Shown: piece after piece, positions 26,162 to 35,326 of the stretch | Position numbering within the stretch: the first letter of the stretch is position 1 | Layout of the letters: each line of letters begins with the position of its first letter | Origin: Hymenobacter negativus | GTDB lineage: Bacteria > Bacteroidota > Bacteroidia > Cytophagales > Hymenobacteraceae | Direction of reading: 5' to 3' | DNA length: 64,000 nucleotides | NCBI RefSeq assembly: GCF_017571495.1 | Contig: NZ_JAGETZ010000012.1 | Location: forward strand, 175,950-239,949 | The notes under the pieces: generated by a model | What the model saw: the letters and a program-made list of their open reading frames with translations, nothing else | Told to the model about the DNA's origin: nothing | Database searches by the model: none | Translations under genes and position numbers: made by a program

Positions 26162-28981
26162 TTAACGGACCTCAACCGACCGTGTCAATGCACCACTCTG
26201 GCCTTGGGCCCGCAGCGTGTATAGCCCCGGCGCGAGGCCATTCAGGCTCAGATTAATAACATTACTGCCAGCGTTTTGGCGCAACACGGCTTGGCCCAAT
26301 GCATTGAATACCTGCACTTCTGTTAGTCCGAAGCCAGCGGGTGCTTCTACCCGCAGCAGGCCGGCTGTGGGATTGGGGTACACCTTGAAGCCGACCAGAC
26401 TGGTGGTGGGCCGGGTGGGCAACACGGTAGCGTAAGTGCTGGCTGCCGCATCGGCACTGGCCTGCAGCTGCGTGAGGGTAGGAGCGGCCAGCACGGCAAA
26501 GGCCACCGTGGTGGAGTCGCCGGGGGCAAGCCTGGCGATGCGGGTACCTACTACCTGCGTCACATCAGCGCCACCAGGCAGGCCGGCGCTGCGTTGGGCG
26601 CGGGCGGTGCCACTGCTCAGGGTCAGGAATTTCTCGGCGATGGAAAAGCCGTCGGCCAGGCGAACGGGGCTGCCCACCGAAGCACCGCTATTGATGGAAT
26701 ATACAGTTGGTGTGCCGCCGCGTAGCAGGCGAATGCCCGCGTATTGTGCGGGCACCGAGGCCGTAGTGGGCTGGCCCAAGGCATAGCAGTAGCCCAGCGC
26801 CCGGGTAGTATCGTAGTCGGCGGCATTGCGGGCAGCACCGTCGGGATTGGGCAAGTCCCAATCTGTGAAAATGCCAGCATAAAGTGGCTTGAGTGTATCG
26901 GCGGTAAGGTTTTTTAGCGAATATTCCAGCACGATGAAATCGCGGCGGCCGGGGGTTGCCCAGGCATAGGCCCGCTGGTGCACGGCTACGCCCACGCTCC
27001 GAATGCGACTGCCCACTACCGGAATGGTATCCTGAAACGCAATGCGTGCTTCCTGGTCGGCGCGGGGGCCGGGCTGCTGGCGGGTGGCCTGGCGCAGGCT
27101 GAAAAACGACTGCCGCGACAGCCCGCCACTGGTCCGAATCCGGTCCGACACGCGGGTGGACGAGGTGGCCAGCATCAGGCCGCCTTCGCTCAGCATATTG
27201 CCGCTGGTGCGATAGGTTAGGCCCGCGCCCACGGTGCCGGCCAGGTTATCGTAGGCCAGATTGCCTCGGCTGGTCAGCGTCACGGCTAGGTCGTTGGCGC
27301 TGAGCACGACGTAGTCGGGGTTCAACACGAGGTCTACATACTGGTCGTACTGAAAGCCGCCGGTAGCCGTGAGACGGTAGCGCAGTGTGGCCGTCGTATT
27401 CAGGGGGATGCCGCTGGCGGTCACGGCCAGCCGGAAGGGGGCGGCAGCATTATTGGCCTGGCCCAGCGTAGCCAAGCTGCCTACCACAAAGCTACCCGTC
27501 TGCACCGTGATATAGGGCGAGAGCGAGGTGAGTGTGACGGTGAGGCCGGCCATTGGGGCCAGCAGATTCTGTACGGTCGCCGTCAGGCGCATGGTGTCGC
27601 CGGGGGTGTAGGCGGGGCGGGCGGGGGCAAACGTGCTGGTTATCACACGCGCTTCCTGCACATTGGCACGGGTGAGGGCCTGCACCATGTTGAGCCGACC
27701 GGTACCGAGGCGACTCACCCAAGTGGTATTTAGTGCGTCAATATTATCGGTGGTCTGGCGCAGGCGGGCGGCTACCTGGGCCGCAGTGTAAGTTGGGAAC
27801 TGCCAGCGCACCAGGGCCGCTGCCGCCGCCACCATGGGCGCGGCAAAAGAGGTGCCGCCCACAGCCGTGTAATCGGCATCGACTGCACCGGCGTGGTAGC
27901 CATACACCGTGAGGATGCTGATGCCTGGCGCCACCAGGTCGACGCGGTGGCTGAAGGTTGCGCTGCCCACCTTGCGGTCGGTATTGTCGACGCCTGACAC
28001 CGACACCACGTGGTCATACGAGGCCGGGTAAAACAGCAGGTCGGCATTGGTGTTGCCGGCGGCAGCCACCAGCACGGCGTCGCGGTTCACGGCGGCGTAG
28101 GTGATGGCATCCTGTTCGAAGCGCGAATAGCCGCCCGGCGCGCCCCAACTCATGTTGATGACCTGGCAGCCGTGGTCGGCTGCGTACACAATGGCTTCGA
28201 TGCCGGCGAAGGTGCCGGTAGCCGTATTCGGGTAAATATTCAAGGGCAGAAACCGGCAGCGGTTGCCCACGCCGGCCAGGCCCGCGGCATTATCGACCCG
28301 CGCCGACGATATGCCCGCTACCAGCGAGCCGTGCACGATGGCCACATCGTAGCCGGGGTCGTTGTCGTTGTTAGCCAGGTCCCAGCCGGTGAAATTGTCC
28401 ACGTAGCCGTCGCCATCGTCGTCGATGCCGTTGATGGGGTCGGCGTAATTATGCTTAATCTGGGGCCGCAAATCCTCGTGGGTGAGGCGCACGCCGCCGT
28501 CCGTAATGCCAATGACGATGCTGCTGTCGCCGCGCGTTACGTCCCAGGCGCGGTAGGCCTTTATCTGCTTGAGGTAGTATTGGCTGGCCGTAAGGCTGGT
28601 AAGCGTGGAATCGGCCAGCGGGTCGTTGGGCTGATAGAGCGGCTTCCGGATGTAGAGCGGCTCCACGTACTCCACTGCGCCGGTGGCCAGCAGCATGGTG
28701 CGGGCTTTGTCGAGTGTGGCCGAGGTCTGAAACTGGTAGATGCCGCGCAGGTCCACGCTGCCGGGGCGCTCCGGGCTGGGAGCCAGCGCGTGCGGAAATT
28801 TCTGTTGCGGTGCGGTGGCGCTCAGGGCGCGCAGGGCGGCTTCCAGGGCGACGGGCGTCTGGCCGACACGCAGCTTCAGCACGAGGCGGCCTGGGATGGT
28901 GGGCGGTGCGCCTACTGCGTAGCCAGGGGAGGATAATCCAATTAATAATAAGATTAGAAATAGGCGTAACGTGTTTTTCAT
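26162..28981 (-). CDS. subtilisin-like (S8) serine protease with T9SS sorting domain
   Basis: A 939-aa secreted protease. It has a signal peptide, a propeptide-like region to about 130, then the S8 catalytic domain with Asp in IVIGITDGGVRLTHED (about 157), His in VHGSLVAGISSA (about 217) and Ser in GGTSFAAPMVAA (about 378). Between them are Ca-site-like NGIDDDGDGYVDNFTG residues. After about 440 come CARDB-like and beta-sandwich regions. The tail is a type A sorting domain (VYPNPTAGLLRVE near 863, GLYTLRAQGQSG). It should be exported by the type IX system and act at the surface or outside the cell. The true ATG is at 28981; the open frame to 28984 uses TTG. Confidence 0.93.
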   Translation of the reverse strand: MKNTLRLFLILLLIGLSSPGYAVGAPPTIPGRLVLKLRVGQTPVALEAALRALSATAPQQKFPHALAPSPERPGSVDLRGIYQFQTSATLDKARTMLLATGAVEYVEPLYIRKPLYQPNDPLADSTLTSLTASQYYLKQIKAYRAWDVTRGDSSIVIGITDGGVRLTHEDLRPQIKHNYADPINGIDDDGDGYVDNFTGWDLANNDNDPGYDVAIVHGSLVAGISSARVDNAAGLAGVGNRCRFLPLNIYPNTATGTFAGIEAIVYAADHGCQVINMSWGAPGGYSRFEQDAITYAAVNRDAVLVAAAGNTNADLLFYPASYDHVVSVSGVDNTDRKVGSATFSHRVDLVAPGISILTVYGYHAGAVDADYTAVGGTSFAAPMVAAAAALVRWQFPTYTAAQVAARLRQTTDNIDALNTTWVSRLGTGRLNMVQALTRANVQEARVITSTFAPARPAYTPGDTMRLTATVQNLLAPMAGLTVTLTSLSPYITVQTGSFVVGSLATLGQANNAAAPFRLAVTASGIPLNTTATLRYRLTATGGFQYDQYVDLVLNPDYVVLSANDLAVTLTSRGNLAYDNLAGTVGAGLTYRTSGNMLSEGGLMLATSSTRVSDRIRTSGGLSRQSFFSLRQATRQQPGPRADQEARIAFQDTIPVVGSRIRSVGVAVHQRAYAWATPGRRDFIVLEYSLKNLTADTLKPLYAGIFTDWDLPNPDGAARNAADYDTTRALGYCYALGQPTTASVPAQYAGIRLLRGGTPTVYSINSGASVGSPVRLADGFSIAEKFLTLSSGTARAQRSAGLPGGADVTQVVGTRIARLAPGDSTTVAFAVLAAPTLTQLQASADAAASTYATVLPTRPTTSLVGFKVYPNPTAGLLRVEAPAGFGLTEVQVFNALGQAVLRQNAGSNVINLSLNGLAPGLYTLRAQGQSGALTRSVEVR

Positions 28982-28984
28982 CAA

Positions 28985-29441
28985 GCAGAAGAATAACGGT
29001 AATGACTATTGGTAAAGATACTGATTTACGTAGTCGGACCTTGGTTGGGATGCCCGTGAGGCAGGGTTTCCGAATCAAAATAAAAGCATCGTTTTTCGCA
29101 GAATAGTTGCCGTCATAAAATAGCCGGCGCGCACGGCGAGCCAGTGCTTTTCCACTGCGCACCCTGCTAGGAACTCCCGTGCGCCCATGTTTAGAGCCGT
29201 TTCGGCATCCATATACCGGCCGGGCCGTAGCGCGGCCTTTCCGTTCGCGTTTGGAACGACTGTCAAACAGCGCAGGCACGCGAACTAAAAGTTCGCGCTA
29301 CTAACCATCGATGCCGAAACCGCTTTAATGCGCAAACCCTGGCCACTGAGTACGGGATTAATTAACCGCAAACGCCGCCGTTCCTTCAAGGGGAGCGGCG
29401 GCGTTTGGCGAGGCTGGTGCGGAAAAGGCTCGCTGGGTCAG
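28985..29441. other. intergenic region with palindromic repeats
   Basis: No supportable gene. An outer inverted repeat pairs AGCCGTTTCGGCATCCAT (near 29196) with ATCGATGCCGAAACCGCT (near 29307). Inside it is the palindrome CGCGAACTAAAAGTTCGCG (about 29279-29297) followed by CTACTAACC. A related palindrome occurs at about 31784-31805. A hairpin terminator for the next gene follows at 29369-29407. Confidence 0.6.
29369..29407 (-). terminator. hairpin terminator downstream of the 29442 gene
   Basis: CAAACGCCGCCG (29369-29380) pairs perfectly with CGGCGGCGTTTG (29396-29407). It lies 35 nt past the leftward stop at 29442. Confidence 0.65.
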
Positions 29442-29696
29442 CTAGCGAGGGTTGTAGTACTTATAAGACGGTGCGGCCTTCGCTGTTTTGAAGGTGCCGG
29501 CCTTGTGAGGGTGCAGGTCGATAACCGGGCGAATGCTTTGGCTGCGGAATTGAGCCTTGCTGGTTTTGCCCCTACTCGATTCGCTGTTGTGCGAGTAAGC
29601 GCGTTTGGATTTGGCACCGGGGCTGGGCTTGGCATCGGCAGTGGCGGCAGCCCCAACACAGAGGGCGAGCAGCAGGGAGAAGAAGGAGGCTTTCAT
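29442..29696 (-). CDS. small secreted basic protein, unknown
   Basis: An 84-aa protein with signal peptide MKASFFSLLLALCVGAAATADA. The mature ~60 residues are rich in Lys, Arg, Ser and His (KSKRAYSHNSESSRGKTSKAQFRSQS; the C-terminus is Tyr-rich, SYKYYNPR), so it is strongly basic and probably disordered. No family is recognised. The ATG at 29696 begins the signal peptide. It might bind nucleic acid or polyanions outside the membrane, but that is a guess from charge only. Confidence 0.62.
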   Translation of the reverse strand: MKASFFSLLLALCVGAAATADAKPSPGAKSKRAYSHNSESSRGKTSKAQFRSQSIRPVIDLHPHKAGTFKTAKAAPSYKYYNPR

Positions 29697-29888
29697 GGCA
29701 GGAGGGACTAAGTGGAAAGGAATGGCGCAGTGGCCGTCGGCCGGTGGCACCCGACCATGCTTACGCAATAGCTGTTAAGGTGTTGCGACTGACTCGAAAG
29801 AACCATCCAGCACAATCCAGCTACTGGGTTCAACACAAGCACAACAAAAGGGTAATTCCGGGCAAACCTGCCGCCAAAACGACACGGG

Positions 29889-29896
29889 TAGCTTTG
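29889..29896 (+). promoter_or_regulatory. -7 element before the TonB-domain gene
   Basis: TAGCTTTG is an exact TAnnTTTG and lies 26 nt before the ATG at 29923. Confidence 0.55.
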
Positions 29897-29922
29897 TGAA
29901 ATAGCTTTTGCCCGGCTTTGTT

Positions 29923-30372
29923 ATGCTTCGCACCTGTACATTCATTGGTGGATTGCTGCTTACCTCTGGCAGTTGGGCAATGGCCCAAACAGCTTCTGTC
30001 GCGGTAGATAATAACCCGGATGGCCTGGGCCAAGCTGCTACCGGCGCAACCGCGCCCACCGTCTACTTCACCGCCGACGAGTTACCCTCCTTCCCGGGCG
30101 GCGACGCGGCCCTGCTGAAGTTTCTAAGTAGCCGCCTCAACTATCCCGCCGCCGCCCTCGACCGCCACCTGTCGGGCAAAGTGTACCTCACTTTCGTGGT
30201 CGACTCCGAAGGCCACTTGCACGACCCCCATGTGGTGCGCGGCCTCGGCGCCGGCCTCGACGAAGAAGCCCTGCGCCTCGTGCGCCTTATGCCCTGGTGG
30301 AACCCCGGTAAGGTCCACGGCCAGCCCGTTTGGGTGAGCGTAACTATGCCCATTGTATTCCGGGCACTTTGA
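29923..30372 (+). CDS. secreted TonB C-terminal-domain protein
   Basis: A 149-aa exported protein with a signal peptide (MLRTCTFIGGLLLTSGSWAMAQ). Residues about 50-149 form a TonB C-terminal domain: LPSFPGGDAALLKFLSSRLNYP, GKVYLTFVVDSEGHL and EEALRLVRLMPWWNPGKVHGQPV are the standard Bacteroidota TonB-C words. It lacks the membrane-spanning and Pro-rich parts of a real energy transducer, so it probably binds a partner in the periplasm instead of energising receptors. The ATG at 29923 is preferred over the TTG at 29908, given the promoter at 29889. Confidence 0.85.
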   Translation: MLRTCTFIGGLLLTSGSWAMAQTASVAVDNNPDGLGQAATGATAPTVYFTADELPSFPGGDAALLKFLSSRLNYPAAALDRHLSGKVYLTFVVDSEGHLHDPHVVRGLGAGLDEEALRLVRLMPWWNPGKVHGQPVWVSVTMPIVFRAL

Positions 30373-30394
30373 CGCTACGCTCATTTTTCATTCC

Positions 30395-30949
30395 TCACTG
30401 AGCGAAGCGCACCGGCAGTCCGGCCTCCCGGGCCAGAGGGGCGGCCCCAGATTGCCACAGCGCGGCCAGCACTTCGTTGGCGGCGGGTGCCAGCTCCAGG
30501 TGGTAGTCTTCGTGCAGCTTGGTGGTTTGCTTGAGGGCTTCGTGGGTGCGCTTGGTGAGGTGCTGAAGCAGCGGCTGGGTGGGGCCGTGCAGGCGGGCCG
30601 TGAGTTCGGGCTGGTGGCGGAACACGTTGGCCAACAGACGCCAGCTCAGCTCAATCTCGCCGAAGGCATCCTCCGTAATCTTGGCGTGGTAGGCCAGCCG
30701 CGCCTGAAGCTGCCGCAGAATCACGAGCAGGTCGTTGGGAGTAGGGTGGTAGCCGCGCACTGGGTCGTCGACCTGGGCACGCAGCACGGCGCGGCGGGTT
30801 TCCAGCGCCTCAGGCCCTTCGAGCAGGCGGTAAGCCAGCTGCTCGGTGAGCACCGCATCCTGCGCTACGAGGCGGGCCAGGAGCTGGTCTTTTTCGCGTT
30901 CGGGCAGGCTGAACAGGGCGCGGCGCAGGTCGGGGGAAAGGGCGGGCAT
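30395..30949 (-). CDS. helical hypothetical protein
   Basis: A 184-aa soluble, largely alpha-helical protein starting MPALSPDLRRALFSLPEREKDQ. The pattern LLARLVAQDAVLTEQLAYRLLEGPEALETRR recalls HEAT-like or other helical-repeat surfaces, but I cannot name the family. It sits 40 nt after the stop of a rightward gene and 40 nt downstream of the 30990-31730 gene on the same strand, so it may be the second gene of an operon. Confidence 0.7.
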   Translation of the reverse strand: MPALSPDLRRALFSLPEREKDQLLARLVAQDAVLTEQLAYRLLEGPEALETRRAVLRAQVDDPVRGYHPTPNDLLVILRQLQARLAYHAKITEDAFGEIELSWRLLANVFRHQPELTARLHGPTQPLLQHLTKRTHEALKQTTKLHEDYHLELAPAANEVLAALWQSGAAPLAREAGLPVRFAQ

Positions 30950-30989
30950 CAGGATTTGGTGGAGAGTAGCAGCCCCAAAATAACGGAGG

Positions 30990-31730
30990 CTAGGCCATGC
31001 GCCAAGCCCGGATGATGCGCCAGCCACTGAGTGTGACCATTGCTGCCAGCAGCCCCACGGAGATTCGCCACTCCGGTTGCCGCAGCGGCCGTAGCCACTT
31101 CAGTTTCCAGAAACCAGCTAGTGATTTGGTAAGCTCTATATCAGATGGTTTATTCTGAGAATAGATGACATCGTTGTTCAGCAAACAATGCATGGGAATA
31201 GTTGCGACCTCAATGGTTGTTTTGGGCTTAATTATTTTGGACTTATACGCGTTGGTAATGACATAGTAAGTAACAGGCTTGCGTGTAATGTCGAGCCAGC
31301 ACTTTTTAACCGCCTTCTCGTTCATCAAATTCAATATAAACACTAAGCTTGCGTAGTGTGCTGTTGGGGTGAAGCGTATTCGTATACCTCCAGCATGCAT
31401 GGTGTCGGCAATAATATTGCGGACATACTTTACAACTAGTGCCTGCTCATGTTTATCAGCAATAGGGTTTCCTGTAAAAGAAGCATTGTGCCAATTACAG
31501 GATTCACAGACTGAATCGGGATTGGGTAATTCGAACTGAATAGTTGGAAACTGGGAGTCGTGATGAATCAGCCGTACAGGCGTTGTGATACTTATAGCGT
31601 ATCTGGGCTTCAACTGCTCCCGCCACGACCCCACCGCCACGCACCCCAGCCATAGCAGCCCCGCCAGCGCCAGTAGGCCGGGCGGAAACAGCAGCTTGCG
31701 GCGGTAGCGGCGAGGCAGGTAGAAACGCAT
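30990..31730 (-). CDS. membrane-anchored hypothetical protein of low GC
   Basis: A 246-aa protein with an Arg-rich N-terminus and a membrane segment (LLALAGLLWLGCVAVGSW), a ~175-residue extracytoplasmic domain and a second membrane segment near the C-terminus (ISVGLLAAMVTLSGWRII). The middle contains a CxxC (DSVCESCNW) and IRIRFTPTAHYASLVFILNL. No family is recognised. The central coding sequence is distinctly AT-richer than its flanks, which suggests recent acquisition of the soluble domain. Confidence 0.65.
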   Translation of the reverse strand: MRFYLPRRYRRKLLFPPGLLALAGLLWLGCVAVGSWREQLKPRYAISITTPVRLIHHDSQFPTIQFELPNPDSVCESCNWHNASFTGNPIADKHEQALVVKYVRNIIADTMHAGGIRIRFTPTAHYASLVFILNLMNEKAVKKCWLDITRKPVTYYVITNAYKSKIIKPKTTIEVATIPMHCLLNNDVIYSQNKPSDIELTKSLAGFWKLKWLRPLRQPEWRISVGLLAAMVTLSGWRIIRAWRMA

Positions 31731-31783
31731 GAGATGGGGAATAGCGCGAGTCTTATAGTTCGTGTGGCGGAATGATTGGGGAC

Positions 31784-31805
31784 GCGGACGACAAAGTCCG
31801 CGCTA
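31784..31805. repeat. short intergenic palindrome
   Basis: CGCGGAC-GACAAA-GTCCGCG followed by CTACTG has the same layout as the CGCGAAC-TAAAA-GTTCGCG-CTACT element near 29279, so these are two copies of one palindromic family. Confidence 0.55.
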
Positions 31806-31828
31806 CTGCCAACGCCATCAACGGGCCC

Positions 31829-32611
31829 TTATTTTATCAGCGTCAAATTGTAGCTCACGCCCAAGCGGAAGCCGTTGTTGAACTCGTAGACCGGGAATTT
31901 CGTGGCCGGGTCGGGGTCGTAGTGCTGGGTGATTTGGTTGAGGAATTGCAGTTCTACCCGGAAGTTCTCCTGAAAGCGGTAGCCCACGCCGCCAGCCAGA
32001 CGGTTTTGATTGAAGACGTTGGCTGTGATTTCGCGGCCGAAGTTGAGGAAGACCTCATCAAAGCCGGTGAGGTACCATTCGTGGTCGTCGAGGGTGGAGC
32101 CTTGCAAGGGAAACTCGACCGCCAGCTGGTAGCGAATGCGGTTTTGACGCTGCCACACTTCCGAGTTGCTGAGTGGGCCGGCAGCCCCGGGCACGCCCAC
32201 GTAGCGCTGCTCCAGCCGCACCCGTTGCGCCAGCGATACGCGGCCCAGCGTGTCGCTCAGCGTAACGTCTTCGTAGAAGCGGTGCTCGGGGTAGGTGCCG
32301 GCATCGGCGGTGGGGTGCTTGCCATATGGGTGGGTGCTGAGGTAGGTGTAGCCTCCGCCGAGCTTGAGGCGCGGCAGCACCTGGTAGCCCAGGCCGCCGC
32401 GCAGCAGCAGCTGTTGCCAATCGGTGACGAAATCGACCCGGCGCACCTGGGCTTCGGTGTGAATGGTCCAGCGCGGGCCCAGCGCGTGGTCGCCCTCGTA
32501 CACAAACCAGCCGATGCGGTTGAAGTCGTCAATGCGGTTGACTTGCTGCGCGGCAGCCGGCAACGCCAGCAAACTGCTCCCGACGAAGCAGGCGGGTAAA
32601 AGAAATTTCAT
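31829..32611 (-). CDS. DUF2490 outer-membrane-like protein
   Basis: A 260-aa protein with signal peptide MKFLLPACFVGSSLLALPAAAQ. The body alternates short amphipathic strands with aromatic and Arg residues (RWTIHTEAQVRRVDFVTDWQQLLLRGGLGYQVL, HRFYEDVTLSDTLGRVSLAQRVRLEQRY) and ends in a Leu/Ile terminal strand, as in DUF2490 proteins, which look like small beta-barrels. Function is unknown. It is divergent from the TonB-dependent receptor; the two may share a control region. Confidence 0.82.
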   Translation of the reverse strand: MKFLLPACFVGSSLLALPAAAQQVNRIDDFNRIGWFVYEGDHALGPRWTIHTEAQVRRVDFVTDWQQLLLRGGLGYQVLPRLKLGGGYTYLSTHPYGKHPTADAGTYPEHRFYEDVTLSDTLGRVSLAQRVRLEQRYVGVPGAAGPLSNSEVWQRQNRIRYQLAVEFPLQGSTLDDHEWYLTGFDEVFLNFGREITANVFNQNRLAGGVGYRFQENFRVELQFLNQITQHYDPDPATKFPVYEFNNGFRLGVSYNLTLIK

Positions 32612-32762
32612 GGTGGCAAGTTACCAGTCTGCCACTCGCCGCATGCCCCGTGCAACCACCATGTATGTAGCAGTCTTTCGGCGGAAAACTTTCCCAAAGT
32701 CCATTGTCCGGCAACAATTCGCGTAACTGAATGGTCTACGTCGTTCTGCTTCCCTTGTGTTT

Positions 32763-34853
32763 ATGTTCGCTCGTTACCTGATTCCGGTGCTGCTGGTAGC
32801 TCAACTACCCAGCCACGCCCAAGCCCCTGCTGATACCACCCGCACCGTAGTGCTGCCCGACGTGCCCATTACCGGCTACGGCCAGCAGCTGCCGTTGCGC
32901 CGCACGGCTGCAGCCGTGGGCATTATCGATGCCCGCGTCATTCAGCAGTTCAACCCCGCCGCTCTCACCCAGGCCGTAAACACGCTGCCCGGCGTGCGGC
33001 TGGAAGAGCGGGCCACGGCCAGCTACCGGCTCAGCATTCGGGGCAGCACGCTGCGCTCGCCGTTTGGGGTGCGCAACGTGAAGGTGTATTACAACGGCAT
33101 CCCGTTTACCGAGGCTGGCGGCAGCACCCCGCTCAACCTGCTCGACCCCGCCATTATCGGGCGTTTAGAAGTGCTGAAGGGGCCGGCCGGCAGCGTGTAT
33201 GGCGCGGGTACGGGTGGCGTGGCCCTATTTGGTACCCCGGAAGTGCTGCCTGGCAGCAGCCGGGTAGTGGTGGGTGCTACGGTGGGCAGCTATGGCCTGC
33301 GCCGCAGCACCATCACGGCCGAAACGGGCAGCGCCACCAGCAGCATTCGGGCCCAGTATGCCCACCAGGAGCTGGACGGCTACCGCCAGCAAAGTGCTCT
33401 GCGACGCGACGTTTTCGCCCTTGATGCCCGCACCGTGGCCGGACCCAAAACCACCCTGGCCGCACACTTTCTCTACACCGATATCAATTATCAACTGCCC
33501 GGTGGCCTTACGCAGGCGCAATTCGATGCCGACCCGCGGCAGGCGCGACCGGGCACGGCTACAGCCCCCGGCACGGTGGCCCAGCAGGCCTTTTACGCCT
33601 CACGCACTGGCCTGCTGGGGCTCACGCACGAGTACCGATTCACGGATAAGCTGGAGCTGCAAACCACCCTCTACGGCAGCGGCACGGTCATTCGCACGCC
33701 CTACCTGGTGGACTATGAGCGCAACACCGGCCTGGGCCTGGGCGGGCGCACGGCCCTGAGCTACCGCACCACGCTGGCCGGGCGCGTGCTGCGCCTGCAG
33801 GGCGGCGGCGAGTTTCAGGGCGGCTTCACCGATGGGCGGAGCTACCAGAACAACGGTGGCACGCCCGGCGTGCTGCGCTACAATGACGAAATCACGACCA
33901 CGACTGGCTTTGCCTTCGCGCAAGCCGACTATGAATTGCCAGCCGATTTTCAGCTCACCGTGGCCGCCAGCTACAACCGCCTGCGCCATCGCATTGCGCG
34001 GGTGAGCAGTGCCGCCACCAACCCCACTGGCTACGAATTCAGCCGCGACTTTCGGCCCGAAATCTCGCCCCGCTTGGCGCTGCTGCGCGAGTTCAGTCCC
34101 AATCTGTCGGTGTACGCCAGTGTGAGCACGGGCTTCTCGCCGCCCACGATTGATGAAATCCGGCCCTCCGACGGCAGCCTCAACGGCGACCTGCAGGCCG
34201 AGCGGGGCACCAGCTACGAGGTGGGGGCGCGCGGTAGTTTCTTCGCCAATCGCCTGACCTACGAAGTAACCGCTTTCGACCTGGAGCTGCGCCAGACCAT
34301 CGTCAGCAGCACCACTGACCAGGGCATCGTCGTGTTTCGCAACACTGGCAGCACCCACCAGCGCGGCATTGAGGCGGCGTTGAGCGGTTGGCTGTGGCGG
34401 CAGGAAACGGATATGCCGGGAGCACCGAACGGCCTGCGTGCCTGGGGCAGCTATGCCTACAACGACTTTCGTTTCGGCGGCTACTCCAGCGGCGGAGCCG
34501 ACCTAAGCGGCAACCGCCTCACCGGCACCACGCCGCACACCCTCAGCGCAGGGCTCGATTTCAGCCAGCGGCTGGGCTTCTACCTCAACCCCAACCTGAG
34601 CCACCAGGCCCGCATCGTACTCAACGATGCCAACACTGATGAGGCGCCCGGCTATTGGGTATTTGGAGCGCGGGGCGGCTGGCGGCGCAGCTTCACCGGC
34701 CATTTGGAAACGAACATCTATGCGGGCATCGACAATGCCACCGACCGCCGCTACAGCCTCGGCAACGACCTGAATGCTTTTGGCAAACGGTATTTTCAGC
34801 CCGCGCCCGGGCGGGCCTGGTACGCCGGAGCACAAGTAGGCTGGCGGCTTTAA
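32763..34853 (+). CDS. TonB-dependent outer-membrane receptor
   Basis: A 696-aa receptor. Signal peptide MFARYLIPVLLVAQLPSHAQ is followed directly by the plug domain without a carboxypeptidase-like N-terminal domain. Plug signatures include TLPGVRLEERATASYRLSIRG, VKVYYNGIPFTEAGGS and IGRLEVLKGPAGSVYGAGTGG. The rest is a 22-strand barrel with the terminal strands ...YFQPAPGRAWYAGAQVGWRL. The layout resembles siderophore/cobalamin-type receptors more than SusC, and no SusD partner is present. Substrate is unknown, with an iron chelate most likely. The ATG at 32763 is used; the frame to 32757 begins with GTG. Confidence 0.92.
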   Translation: MFARYLIPVLLVAQLPSHAQAPADTTRTVVLPDVPITGYGQQLPLRRTAAAVGIIDARVIQQFNPAALTQAVNTLPGVRLEERATASYRLSIRGSTLRSPFGVRNVKVYYNGIPFTEAGGSTPLNLLDPAIIGRLEVLKGPAGSVYGAGTGGVALFGTPEVLPGSSRVVVGATVGSYGLRRSTITAETGSATSSIRAQYAHQELDGYRQQSALRRDVFALDARTVAGPKTTLAAHFLYTDINYQLPGGLTQAQFDADPRQARPGTATAPGTVAQQAFYASRTGLLGLTHEYRFTDKLELQTTLYGSGTVIRTPYLVDYERNTGLGLGGRTALSYRTTLAGRVLRLQGGGEFQGGFTDGRSYQNNGGTPGVLRYNDEITTTTGFAFAQADYELPADFQLTVAASYNRLRHRIARVSSAATNPTGYEFSRDFRPEISPRLALLREFSPNLSVYASVSTGFSPPTIDEIRPSDGSLNGDLQAERGTSYEVGARGSFFANRLTYEVTAFDLELRQTIVSSTTDQGIVVFRNTGSTHQRGIEAALSGWLWRQETDMPGAPNGLRAWGSYAYNDFRFGGYSSGGADLSGNRLTGTTPHTLSAGLDFSQRLGFYLNPNLSHQARIVLNDANTDEAPGYWVFGARGGWRRSFTGHLETNIYAGIDNATDRRYSLGNDLNAFGKRYFQPAPGRAWYAGAQVGWRL

Positions 34854-34857
34854 CACG

Positions 34858-34933
34858 TTCGGCTTAACGAAGAACGAGGCGTGAAGAATTACCAATCGAT
34901 AATTCTTCACGCCTCGTTCTTCGTTAAGCCGAA
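34858..34933. terminator. 34-bp perfect bidirectional hairpin terminator
   Basis: Arms 34858-34891 and 34900-34933 are perfectly complementary and enclose an 8-nt loop. The hairpin starts 5 nt after the receptor stop and ends 6 nt before the converging gene's stop, so it probably ends transcription from both sides. Confidence 0.85.
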
Positions 34934-34938
34934 GCCGT

Positions 34939-35235
34939 CTAGCTTTGCTCTTCAGGCAGGGTGAAGGCGCGGTCGCTGGGGTCGGTGAGCTCCCGGGGAA
35001 GGTTTTCATCAGAAGCGGGGGCGGGACCGGTTTTGGTCATCTCCTGGGTGTCCATGCGGAGGGAGTCGTCCATCTCGTCGGCTTTTTCCTGACCAGAGGC
35101 GTTGTTGTCGTCCAGCTGCTGGCCGTAGGTTTCGGCGTTGAGCATGGCGGTAGAAGCGCCGTCTTCGCCGTTGGAAATCTCGTCGAAGGTGTTGGAGCTA
35201 TCCGTCGATTTAGGGTTGTCGTTGTCTGGGGACAT
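34939..35235 (-). CDS. acidic, probably disordered small protein A
   Basis: A 98-aa protein very rich in Asp, Glu, Ser, Asn and Thr (SPDNDNPKSTDSSNTFDEI, DDSLRMDTQEMTKTG), with almost no hydrophobic core, no Cys and no signal peptide. It is strongly acidic and almost certainly disordered. No family is recognised. The ATG at 35235 is clear. A similar acidic protein is encoded next to it (35327-35779), which suggests a related role. Confidence 0.7.
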   Translation of the reverse strand: MSPDNDNPKSTDSSNTFDEISNGEDGASTAMLNAETYGQQLDDNNASGQEKADEMDDSLRMDTQEMTKTGPAPASDENLPRELTDPSDRAFTLPEEQS

Positions 35236-35326
35236 GGTTGGTTAGGTTAACAGTGAGCAGGTATCAGTAAGCCGTAAATGTAGAGCGGTAATTGCGCATC
35301 ATTGACTGCTCGCTAGTACCTGAAAC

